This document shows, one piece after another, positions 47,524-58,037 of a stretch of 64,000 bases of DNA; the first letter of the stretch is position 1, and each line of letters starts with the position of its first letter. This stretch comes from Gyromitra esculenta (lineage: Eukaryota > Ascomycota > Pezizomycetes > Pezizales > Discinaceae): NCBI GenBank assembly GCA_038503075.1, contig JBCAML010000015.1, positions 248,001 to 312,000 on the forward strand, written 5' to 3'. Under the pieces are notes generated by a model. The model was not told the origin of the DNA. It ran no database searches and worked only from the letters and a program-made list of their open reading frames with translations. Position numbers and translations under genes: made by a program.

Positions 47524-48069
47524 CTACTCCAAGAGCGCAGAACTCTTAACAGCCTCAACTTCCCCCTCAATCTTCCCATTCAAAACCGACCAATCATCCT
47601 ATCACCCTATATTTAGCCCACAACCCACTCGATCCGCACCAGTAGAAAGAAAAAAAGGCATACCCTCCTATCTTTAACCACCTTCCCTCTCTTAACACTC
47701 TCCCCCCTCTTCCTCTCTAGCTTCTCCATAACCGCCTCCGCCTTGCCCATCGCCCTCTCCATCCGTTTCTTCTTCTGCTTACTCAGTTCCTTCCCGCCCT
47801 TCTTCTTGCTAATGCCGTTATCGTGCGTTGTGCGTAATACAACGTCATTCACCTTTTTCGTGACGGCTTCTTTGTTAGTGAGGTTCGGGTCGTCGGATGC
47901 GCGTGGGAGGGTGGTAAGTGATTTGTCGAGGTTAAGGGAGGGGGATGACTGCCGTCTGGCGGCGCGGGTACGGGAACTGGGAGCTAATCGTTTTTCATGG
48001 GGTTAGCTTGGGAAGTATTGGAAGGGGAGGGGGTGTACGTTTTGATTTCGGTTTCGTGATTCTGCCCAT
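47524..48069 (-). CDS. alb1: Alb1-like 60S ribosome-assembly protein
   Basis: A small basic protein like Alb1, which works with Arx1 on pre-60S ribosomal particles during nuclear export and recycling. Three exons: 48069-48039, 47983-47664 and 47598-47524, giving 141 residues; all introns are GT-AG, keep phase, and the first has a GCTAAC branch site. Recognition rests on the family pattern: MGRITKPKSK start, SRTRAARRQSSPSLNLDKSL, then ISKKKGGKELSKQKKKRMER and AEAVMEKLERK, ending in DDWSVLNGKIEGEVEAVKSS. Much of it is Lys/Arg-rich and predicted helical or disordered. The neighbouring gene on the same strand encodes a membrane protein and is unrelated. The last exon, 25 codons with its stop, is assigned from phase and the family's tryptophan-containing end. 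Confidence 0.85.
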
Positions 48070-49083
48070 TGTGGCTTTTGTGGCTATCCGATTTTTTGAT
48101 AAGGGCAGTTTTTGGTTGGTCGGGTGGTTGTCGTTTGTGGGGTGGAGGGGAGGGAAAAAAATCGAGGGTACCAAAATGTTGCTGAGTAATGTTTCGAGGC
48201 CGGGTAACTGCAGTGTCACATGTGCTGAACTTAGCAGCTGGTGGGACCAACTTTCAAGCTTAGATCGTAGGCTTCGATGATGGATTTAGTAGAGACTATC
48301 GAATCATACGCTGAACGCCACAGGGAGAGTAAGTGGTAATGCATTATCAACTATCATTTGGCTCTCTCAGAACCTAAATACCAAAACCGCAATGCAGATG
48401 GGATATCTTCTTCCTCACCACCCCACATGAAATAAAAACAAAGGTATAGCACACTCATGGTGACATTGCTCACATCGCTCCTTAAGCACAAAAGAAAACA
48501 ATAAATTGGCCAAGATACAATTCTGGACACTCCCTTCTTCCCCACCACCCCCATTTCCGAATCCTAACCCTGAACACTCGTTCCCCCGTCCGTTTTTTTG
48601 CCTATAACCCTGACACCCCCAAAATATCTCGTACACGCAGATACATACCCCTGACCAGAAACCCCTACTAACAAAAGAAAAAAAAGACAAAAAATCCGAT
48701 ACTAAAACAAACGGTACAAAAAATGGCTTTCCCCTACGTGGAAAAAAAAACACGGAGTTGCAGTTCCATTCGCCCCTTTCTCTGGGGTGGAATATGCCGG
48801 TGGTGCCGGTGAATTTGATAGAAGGATATGGATATAAAAAAAAGGCAATTAAGGGTGATTTAGATAGAACTTTTTTTCCAGGTTCTACTTTCGGTTTGTG
48901 GGTATGCGTGTTGGGTCCAACAGATGTGAGAAACGAGTCGGGGGACGCAAGAAAAGAGAGTATTTTTCATCTTCCCCCGTTAATTTTGCCGGACGTAGTA
49001 CTCCCTACTGGTGGTAGTCACGGTTTCCCCTGACTGGTGCTGCTGCTGCTGCTGCTGTTGTAATTTTTTATCGTACGACTATT
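48070..49083. other. Intergenic between Alb1 and the PMP22-like gene
   Basis: Presumed Alb1 promoter and 3' flank of the PMP22-like gene. A short CTG/TGC run lies at 49038-49058. No gene recognised. Confidence 0.5.
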
Positions 49084-49993
49084 TCAGGGAAAAGTTAGTC
49101 CGACTGAATGGCAAAGGATATATTCATCATCGCGTTTACAAACCTTCTTCTGCCTGACGGCCGCGATTCTCTTCTTCTTAGTCTCTGAATTGATGTAGGT
49201 ACCAATCACGAACGCAACCAAGTTGAAGAACGGCACCCACGCATGCGGCGGCAAGAACTTCTGCGCAAACAGCAACGCAAGCGGGCTTGTGCACCAAGAC
49301 ACCTTCATGACCGGAAAGAACCCAGCCTTGACAGTCGCATGGATCTGATGGAGTGTCTGTGCGCCCGCAATAACCGCCATGCATGTGAGGTACACGGTAT
49401 TCTGGATCGGCGAGATGAGCAAGTTGCTAACGACGATTTGTCCGATCTTGGACTTGGTGGAGGTACGGCCAGCAAAGGTCTTCTGGAGCAGGGTTACGAG
49501 GATATGTCCGAGCGGCGCGGAAATGAAGGCACCGTAGACGGCCATCTTGGGGACACGGGGGGTCAGGAAGGAGCCATTTTTGCTGCGATCGCGGGCGATC
49601 ATGGAGGCAAGTAGTTCCTGGAGGGCGGAAAGGGTGCCGGAGGTGAGCATCTTGGTCCGCCTGTGTAAGGAGTTGTCAGTACGCCATGCTTGTCCCAGTA
49701 CCCCATTGTTGCCAAATAGAGCTAAAGGAACACGAAAACCGCGTTTAAAAGACGGGGGAGGGGAAGCTACAATGGATTATCCTGAAGCTGTCTGAGATAG
49801 ATCTGAAGTCGCGCTACCCGTTAGCATTCCACGTCATCACAAATACAAGTGTAAGCGATCGCGATCAAGTTCAGAGACCCAGTACCTGCATATATCCACT
49901 CCCGCCTCCTCCAAAACCACCAGTCTTGTGCTTGGTGGAGGAGGTCATTGAACTGATCTCCTTTCGGATAACTTCCTTAGTGACTTCCGCCAT
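49084..49993 (-). CDS. Mpv17/PMP22 family membrane protein
   Basis: A small four-segment membrane protein of the Mpv17/PMP22 family, found in peroxisomal or inner mitochondrial membranes and linked to solute permeability. Three exons: 49993-49886, 49802-49771 and 49660-49084, about 238 residues. The 32-nt middle exon supplies IYLRQLQDNP, and its splice to exon 3 restores the family start motif NPLRTKMLTSG. Downstream are GAFISAPLGHILVTLLQKTF, NLLISPIQNTVYL and HAWVPFFNLVAFVIGTYIN, the last close to the family's conserved W-x-P-x-x-N motif. The N-terminus is a Gly-rich hydrophilic tail. PMP22-type peroxisomal proteins most resemble this layout, but the organelle is inferred. A 40-nt GT-AG stretch near the C-terminus is probably too short to be an intron. 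Confidence 0.88.
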
Positions 49994-51405
49994 TTTTGCA
50001 GAGCTGTTTATTTCCAAGGCAAAGAGTTAGCAATGCGATCGAATATTGTTTGGACAAGAGGGTGATGAGAGGATGGATGGATGGGTGGGTGGGTGGATGG
50101 CTGGATGGATAGGTTGCGCTGTTGTCGTGTTCCCCTGGTTGATGAGGGGACCAACCAACAGCAGCAACGCGTGTTTACGATTGTCGAGCGCGAAAAAGGG
50201 ACAGAACGACGAACCTTGCTCAACAACAACGACTACAACGATAAACGAGGAATTGAGAAGCAACGCCTTTTTTTTTGCTAGAGCACTAGAATAAAGAAGG
50301 GACGGGTGATGGGGAGCACTAAAGGAATGCGAAGAGAAGCAAGCAAGCAGTGAGAGGAGAGAAGCCCTAGAGGAGAAATGGCGAATGTGGGGTCGTGCAG
50401 CAGTGGACTGTCTCTCTGGGAGGGCGACAAGATGGAGAAGGGGCAAAGCCAGGTGGTTGGAGAGAGAAACAGAGGAAGGGGGGGTGGTCGCCGTGGGTGG
50501 GCTGCTGAAGATCTGGGACCAGGGAAACTCTGAGCTGGCACAAGAACCGAGGCAGCAAGTAACCAACCAGTCGCCAAATCGGAACAGACCCTTGGAATAA
50601 TCAGCTGTGTCGGGTATCGGGGGTGGCCGCCAGGATTTGCCCGTGGATTTATGTAGGAGTGTGTTTATCAACACCACAGCCTCCGCGATGATTGCTGCTG
50701 AGTCCTACTTAGATACTCTTGTTTCACTGCTCTCAGCTTGCCGCTGGCTATCCCACTCTCGTGAGAGGCGCGGCGGCTGACCGGTAAATCAGGGCATGCC
50801 TAAACAACAAACATCCTTTCGCAGAGTAGCACAGTATCAGGCCTGCGACAAACAGAGCCCAATGATCTCGCCGACTCCCGTTTGGCCTACGCTTGTCTCC
50901 CTCCAATAAACCAGTTCTTCGAACCCAAGAAAACAGAACTGCGCGTCATGCTCACACGTACTCTCTATCGATCTGTTCTCCCTTCTCCCAATCAGTACTC
51001 CATCTTCATGTGCGATCACTAACAGATCCATGCCATGTCGTGCCTGAGGTTTCAGCTACCCCGATTAGGCTGCGCTGCGGAGATACTACGATCCGAGAAC
51101 TGGTGCTGATGGTTCTTGGCATCTTATCTTATCTGATGTTACATACAACTTGTTTCCGTATGGTTGGCCTCGCAAACAATAAGCCCTAACCCTGCTTGTA
51201 TTCGTTGTTCAGAACTTTAGTAATAATACCAGGCAAGTCTGGTCAAGAGCTTCCCCCCTCTGGGCATTTTTGCCTTACCGGTCCTACAGAAAATAATTCT
51301 TCTCGTTCTTGATTCTCTCTCTACCCCCCCTCCTGCTCTATTCCCATCTCCTTTCGTGCGACTTATCTCCGTGGTCCTGGGACTCTCTATCATTTCCCCT
51401 GTATA
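49994..51405. other. Divergent promoter region, PMP22-like / Cys-rich gene
   Basis: Upstream sequence of two divergent genes. A GGAT/GGGT tandem tract at about 50070-50112 would read as CATCCACC-type repeats in the leader of the minus-strand gene. A 216-codon minus-strand frame (50027-50677) is low-complexity and is rejected as a gene. Confidence 0.5.
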
Positions 51406-52035
51406 ATGTTCTTCTTTGCATCTTTCCCTTCCCCAAAGCCCCAACAAGCACAGATCGTACAGGTTACGGCTCCACCAATATCCCAGGTCTTTCCTACTTC
51501 AGTATCCTCAAAACGAAACTCGTCGTCCTCGATCTCGTCGGTCTTTTCATCGCTCGGTTTCAATCCCCAGCACCGTCGCTCATTTCAAACCACAATTACT
51601 CCCCCCCCATCCTCGAAGTGCACACATCTATCCGTCACCCGCACCCACACCCCCGGATCCATCTCACCGCCATCTTTCCCGCGAGACCTATTCATAGTCA
51701 GAATGGAAACCGATGAATTCTGCCAACGGTGTCGCAAGCCGCACTACTTCCGCTGGGTCTATGTCTGCGACTACTGCCGAGCGAGAGCGTGCCACAACTG
51801 TCGACCAAAATGGGCGGATCGGGCGTGGGGGAGCTTCGGAAGCCTGTTAGGCCCAGAATCGTCGCAACAGAAAGAAAGTGACGGGGAGAAGCCAGCTATA
51901 GTACAAGATATCCCGACATCACCGCCGAGAAGGTCGAAAACAATAGGGTGCGGAAACGTCCCTGATGGCCGACGAAGATCAAAAAGGTGGAGCGGCGGTT
52001 CGTGGCTGAGCTCGAAGGAGTTGACATATACGTAA
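51406..52035 (+). CDS. Small Cys-rich (CX2C-X11-CX2C-X4-CX2C) protein, unknown function
   Basis: Not a family I can name. The frame has 209 codons from ATG 51406; an internal ATG at 51703 (residue 100) would give a 110-residue protein and is a likely alternative start. The notable feature is six cysteines in three CX2C pairs: Cys106/109, 121/124 and 129/132 (CQRCRKPHYFRWVYVCDYC then CHNC). This spacing suits zinc binding by a compact ribbon or a B-box/RING-like fold. Before it lies a Ser/Pro/Thr-rich stretch; after it a basic, Ser-rich tail (RRSKTIGCG, RRRSKRWSGGSW). No intron is needed. The aromatic residues between the pairs, HYFRWVYVC, argue for a real folded module. No functional claim is made. 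Confidence 0.6.
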   Translation: MFFFASFPSPKPQQAQIVQVTAPPISQVFPTSVSSKRNSSSSISSVFSSLGFNPQHRRSFQTTITPPPSSKCTHLSVTRTHTPGSISPPSFPRDLFIVRMETDEFCQRCRKPHYFRWVYVCDYCRARACHNCRPKWADRAWGSFGSLLGPESSQQKESDGEKPAIVQDIPTSPPRRSKTIGCGNVPDGRRRSKRWSGGSWLSSKELTYT

Positions 52036-53496
52036 AGGAGCAACGTTACATCGTGAGGAAAACATAAAACGAACGGAACGGATATTATGGCGTTATATGG
52101 AATATTGTTTATTTGGTTTATTTATTTTTTCTTATTTCTATCGCTTTTTCTTATTTCTATTTTTTGTTCATTGTGATGGAAATCATAGATTATTTTGTCC
52201 CCATTGCCTTATCTATTTATTTTTTTCGGATCTATCTTTATCTCCTGCCCCTCGGTAGCGGGGGGGCTTCCCCCCTGCGGAAGCAGTGAGGTCCCGGTTC
52301 CGAATACGAACGAGTGACTGTCTATGCACGTCACCCTGCATATCCGTCGTCGCAACATTTCCCCGTTCCCATGTAGAATAATCACTTTATATAATAGAGT
52401 AGTGTTGCAGCAGCACGGAACACGTTTCCTTCCGGGATTTTTTTTAACGTTGCCGGGATCGAAAGATTGCTTGGCTTGGCGGATAAATGTGTTGTGTATG
52501 CGATGCATACTTCTTACAGCTACGTACTGTTAATAAGTCCTGGTTAGATGGCCCATCTTCCGAAAAGCTTCTTTTAAGCTTAATATTTTAAGGATGAATC
52601 TAGTGGTGGGATTGGGTCTTTTCATCCCCCCTTCCGAAAACTCGCATGTGATCATTATTCCCCCCACCTCCTAGGATCATACAACCTCAACAGCCAGGGG
52701 ATTCAAATATAACCAGCTGCCACCACCAGACACTAACATCCGTTGGCATCTGAAGCAAACGAGCTGGCCCTCCTACTGGCCCTCACAATAGGCTGAGAAG
52801 CGAGTTGGTGAATAGGTTTCATGGCTTTTAGCAGTACTACTCGACCACCATGTCGTTCTCATAGAACATATTAGAATCCTTGACGATAATAGAATCCTAC
52901 GCATTCCCTAAGAGTGGGGTCATTAAGCTCAATAGGACATCGGTTCTGAGAGTAGCGCTACGTCTGTAGGGTTTGAGCAGAAAGTGAATGATATTTCATG
53001 ACTGAGAATATCTGTTTGGTATATACACACACTTGAGCATAATAGACGATAAATATAAACACACGTATGCTAAGCAAGGTCTACCAACACGGTAATATAT
53101 AGGGTTTCCCTACAAGTGCGGTCTTACATGTTCAAACGCAAGTCAATGACTGGATTACTGATTTTGCGATATAATGGAGAGTATCTGATTACCATATGTG
53201 GTTAGCAAGTCTTTCTTTGCTTTGCGCGATTGAGGACTTGAAGCTACGTGTATCTATATGTACTGCATGTACATGTAGTACTTTGTGTCTTTTTGGGGGC
53301 GCGCGGTAGGCTATTTTATGTTAGCTTAAATGGTTGAGATGTGGGGAATGTTGAACTCCTGTTAATATTCTCAAGAATTCGAAACAGCTGCTGGGTTAAG
53401 CTCTTTGATTTTTCTCACTTCAGTATTTTAGAAAACTAGCCGCACTGCACATTGCATCTTCCATAGGACATCTTACTGTTGTTTTGCAACCTCTAG
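52036..53496. other. Intergenic, no gene seen
   Basis: T-rich just after the Cys-rich gene (a repeated CGCTTTTTCTTATTTCTAT-like segment near 52128-52160), then unassigned sequence. A palindrome-like run ACTGCATGTACATGTAGTA occurs near 53261-53280. Confidence 0.45.
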
Positions 53497-53871
53497 GGAA
53501 TGCAACCAATCTCTCATGCTTGAACGAATACGGGGAGAATGTGCTGCAGCGGTGCGCCAGGGGCACGAGGCAGTGGTTCGACTGCTCCTTGAGAAGGAAT
53601 GTATGATCTCAGATCTAGATAATGACGGAAGAAGTGTACTCCATATGATGGCTTTGTAGTGGACGTGGATCTGGATGGGTGAAGGATATATCACGAGAGT
53701 TAAAAATATGGTTCTCGTACTGCTCGGGTGGAGTGCTGTAATCTCAGCTGTTAGTAACGAAGAATAAACAGCCCTTGATATGTTTAGGCTATCTTATACA
53801 AATGAGGGTGAGGCAGTTTCGCTACTAGAGTTGGCATTGGACAAAGAGATGGGTATAAAGAACATTGATTG
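53497..53871 (+). pseudogene. Ankyrin-repeat relic (second)
   Basis: A plus-strand fragment keeps ankyrin signatures: GHEAVVRLLLEKE followed by DLDNDGRSVLHMMAL and a stop. After a break comes TALDMFRLSYTNEGEAVSLL in another frame. Stops and frame changes show it is decayed. It probably derives from the same kind of fungal ankyrin protein as the relic at 46441-46957, though on the opposite strand. Confidence 0.6.
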
Positions 53872-56040
53872 ACTAGTGAATTAAAATCATCCCGGGTATA
53901 TTAGTAGCGAAGGAATTTTACACATCTAGCCTGGCCATCTATGTTGCGGGGACTATATGTAGCTTATATGTCAGGGTTTTCTACGTAGTTTATTTTTACT
54001 ATAAACGTATATGTCGCTATCCCGAAGCCGAAGTCCTGATAATCCCACCCGTTGAGAAAGTAAAGAAAGCCAAGCGGAAGTGATGACAGGCGCTGGAAGG
54101 GGACGAATCAGTCTGAATAGGCGTTTAGATTTCCAGCAAGCATATTATATCCCTGCTACGAAACGTAAACACGGGCCGCCAAACCAATTGCAAAGTTCCA
54201 CATATATAATGCTAGGAAGGGAGCAGGATTAACGCGAATGCTAATAAGCCGGCTGTGCTGCAGTGTTCCTTGCGGAAATGCAGTAGTCTTTCTGGCCTAC
54301 CCTCACTTTCCAGTACTGTGTCGAGCTATCATAGTACGGTAGTGGACCCCATTCCCCACCGTAACCTGTCGTAAACCAACCGTATATCCGCAACTAATTA
54401 ACACAAATGTCGGCTTCCCACAACTATCACCCAATGCTATGCCCCAACTAGCTGCCAATTCCAACCCGCACGCGTCCCCATACACTCACCCCCAAGCTTA
54501 ATTTCAATAACTGCATACACTGACCCAACGCCTTTTTATAGGGCTGAGCTATTCGCCGACGAGGAAGTTTAAGCGCTAATAACCTATGGAACGCATCCCA
54601 GCATAACCGACCTCCCACCACTAATCGAGTGATTAACTATGATGATACCACCCCTATATAGTGATAACTACATCACACATCCGAGAAAGAGAATAGCTGG
54701 TAGTCTCTGACCAAAGGGGATTCCTTTCCCGTATACGTACCGGGCCCAGAAACTTTAGACGAGCAAACTGTGCCAAATTCCTCCGCGGTTATGCTTATTG
54801 GGGCTTAGGTATCGATCCGAGCGTAACTTTTGAGAACCCTCTTACACTATTGAACTCGTGCGTGGCATAGAGTAGTCAACAGCACGCATATTTTATCTCT
54901 CCGTGAGCAATATCATTTTTTGTTTTATTTTAGCTTTCAGGGTTTGTAGAAGTGCAACAAAACAGCGAATGATGATTCATGATAAAACACCCAACGTAAG
55001 AGCGTTCAACCGGCTACCCCAAAAAGAACAAAAATAGAAATAAATCAATAGTAGCATACACGGCATATACCATCAACTAGCCAAACAGAAGAACAAAGAT
55101 TTTTGAATTGAGGGCCTTTCAGATCCTAAGTAACGATTTCTACCCAGCGGCATTTGGCCAGGCTTCCCCAGGCTGTTCACCATCGCCCATCGCCCAAACA
55201 CTTCACTGTCAGCCTCATTACCATTGAAACTTCATTGTCAAAAAAACTTCAAATAATCCTTTAAATTTCCCTATCTCACCACTCCCTCTCACCCCCTCCT
55301 CCTCCTTCCTCCTTCCCCTCCTTCAAAAAAATATCTCCAAGAAGAAAGTAAACTATATCCTACATAAACATAATCCCATAAAATACCACCACCAGAAAAC
55401 CGCTTTTCGTAAAAAGTAGATCAACACATGCACATGCCTCTCAGAAAGAAGTTAAAAAATAAAATTGCTCCCCAAAAACGAGCCCGCCAAATGAACCCGC
55501 CAAATGAACCAAAAAAAACGGTATATCAAGCAAACCGAGTGAGTAGAGGGGAAAAAGATATCAAAAAAAAACACCCCACCATAAAACACAAACCAAAAAG
55601 ACAATTTTGAATGAAGCGCCCCACAAACATGCATACTTTTTTTTTTTGTTTCGCACCCCAACCGAGTAGAAGAAAAAGGATCATCCAGAACCACGAAACC
55701 GCAAAGAAGGTAAAACGCCAGTAATCAAAGAAAAAAAAAAACCAACCACGATTTTCGTCTGTCCAATCCCATCCAGTTCCGTACCTTTTGAATGAATTTT
55801 TTCACCCTCTCCCTTTCTCCTTGTTGATCCCCGGATCCCCAACCTAGTTTTTTCCCCCAAGCCCATTCCAATTTTTTTTCCCCCATAAAACCAGATAGAA
55901 AAAAAATAAGAAAAATAAATACCCAAAAGCTGATCGCCAGAAATAAAAGACAATTTTGGAGACAAATGGAAAGCAAGAAAAGAAAAAATGCTAAAAAAAT
56001 ATCTGAAAAAAGGGAGGAACTAATCATCAAACCTTCCCAC
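53872..56040. other. Intergenic downstream of the kinase gene
   Basis: No gene recognised. Strongly A/C-rich on the plus strand from about 55230 to 56030, fitting the 3' flank of the minus-strand kinase gene. Confidence 0.5.
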
Positions 56041-58037
56041 TTAAGGGCTCTCTTCACCAAATTCCTCAAACCACCGGCTCTCCAACACAGCCCTAATATC
56101 CCACCTTTCCTCGACCTCCATCGTCAAGCAACCCCTAACAACCTCCAACACCTTCCTCGACTCCTCTCTACCCACCTCTGCCAGGCCTCTGCAACCCTGC
56201 AGCAACTCCTCATTCCACTCGCCGCGCAAAATCATGTTCTGTAGTTTCGGCTGGAAGTTGTGCGAGAACGGCAAGGTGCCAGTAAAAAGTACATAGACGA
56301 CTACTCCAAACGCCCACATATCGACAGCGCTGGTATAGTGTGGACTTTTATCAGCCAGCATCTCTGGGGAAGCGTATTCTAGCGAGCCGCCAGGAGTCGA
56401 GGTAATAATGGGGGTGGTTGAGGACGCAGAAGATGATTTCCGTCGAGACCGTCGGCCAGGGCGGGGGTCAATCGTGAATGCGTTTCCGCTGCTATCGCTA
56501 TCGTCATCGTCGTCTTCTTCCTCAAGGGTACTCTTCATAAACTCGGCCATTCCAAAATCGCACAATTGGAGGTTCCCGCCGTCTTCTGCGTTGATACTCA
56601 TGTCGACGAGACAGTTCTCGAGCTTGACGTCACGGTGCACGATCCGCATGTCTTCGTGGAGATACCGCAGTGCGCATGCTAGCTGGAATGCATATTTTGT
56701 CGCGAGCTGCGCGCTCAGCCCCTGTCGGTTCAACTTAATTAGGTCATACAGGCTCCCGCCTTGATTCAAGCGCATGAACGCGAACGTCGCGAACGGGGTA
56801 TCATACACTGCAATGAGCGGGAGGATGTTCGGATGGCTCAGACATCTCCACAGACTCACTTCGTGGTCGAACTCCGCTTGGACCTGGTCGTTCTCGCAAT
56901 CAACGTCACGGACGCGCTTACGCACGATCTTGACGGCACGCTTAATTTCGCAATCACCCTCAATGGTAATAGCCTCTTTAACTACGCTAAAGCCACCATA
57001 GCCGACCTGCTTTCCGAGAACGTAGGACCCAACTTCTTGCCCTTCGCTATCAGGCTCCTGGGGCTGAGAACTAGCGGTATTGAAACCAGTAAGGAACTAG
57101 GTGTAGGTTGTTAGCGGGTTTGCGGATGGCTGTGGCGGACTCACTAAGATGCAGAAATTGAACATACTAAGTTCGCTGGACTCAGCTGCGATGATGATCC
57201 ACTGAATCTAGGACTAGCGGAGCGATCGCTGCAGGAGCGCCGAGAGCGAGAACGGGTACGTCCGTCCAATGACGAAAACGACTTATTCCGCGCTGAGGAA
57301 CTCATCCTCCGTGGCGAAGACCAACACGAATTATCGCGCGGGTCCTCATTCAACGGCGAAGTCGCAAACGTCGGAAAAAACAATCCAAACGGATCAGACA
57401 CTGGCGGTGGGGTCCGAAACTCCTCCGACATAGGCGACATTGTTGAATCCGACGTCAGCGAATTCAAACCTCCACCATCATCGTCTGGACTCCCCATCTG
57501 CGGCCGTAGTTGCTGCTGCTGTGTTCGACGCTCCCTGATCGATCCACCACCTTCCCCATATCCAAGCCCCCGATACTTCCGCGAGCTCCCTCCATTCTGA
57601 CTCGAATCCTGTTCAGACCAAGTATACGAACGAATGGGTTGTCTCTGCTGAAAATACTGTTTTTTCGCAGATCCATCCGGCTTGATTGCTCTCGGTAAGG
57701 GGCTCTGCAGCGGCAGATGCTTCCCGGATTCAAGCTTGACCTTTGGATCAAAAGTGATGCTGCTCTTCCTTTGGCGGTTAGCCTGTTCCATGAAACCACC
57801 TGACGGTTTATAGCTGCTGCTGGGGTGGTCATCGTTGAGGCTGTTTAAGGCACTGTTTTCGCGTGAGTGGTCGAGCTCCGATCTAGGAGTTGGAATTTGC
57901 ATTGCGATAGGAGCGGAGTGGTTGATGGGGGAGCCATTGTGGGAGGAGAGGGCAGAGCCTGTTAGGTGGCTTGATCGGGGTGCTGAGTCGATCTTCAGTC
58001 TTCCAAACGTTGTGTGGACGTTCGCACCGCGGTCCAT
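56041..58037 (-). CDS. Serine/threonine protein kinase, long N-terminal region
   Basis: A eukaryotic protein kinase of 641 residues in two exons, 58037-57168 and 57096-56041, joined in phase by an intron with a GTATGT donor and GCTAAC branch site. Residues 1-310 are disordered, rich in Ser, Pro, Arg and Gln. The kinase domain runs from about 314 to 636: glycine loop GYGGFSVV (322-329), AVKIV with Lys346, catalytic HRDVKLEN (His444), DFG at 470-472, SPEM (533) and DMWAFGVVVY. All core catalytic residues are present, so it should be active. Between DFG and SPE the activation segment is about 60 residues, roughly double the usual, and holds an acidic run plus an Arg/Ser-rich run. The sequence looks CAMK-like, but I cannot place it in a named subfamily, and substrates are unknown. 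The start is the first ATG after a stretch that reads as leader. Confidence 0.88.

Noticed and set aside
49084..49140. Possible 40-nt terminal intron in the PMP22-like gene
   Set aside because: Shorter than typical fungal introns, and reading through gives an acceptable C-terminus.
50027..50677. 216-codon minus-strand frame upstream of the PMP22-like gene
   Set aside because: Low-complexity Ser/Pro/Leu/His-rich translation of a pyrimidine-biased leader, with simple repeats and no family features.
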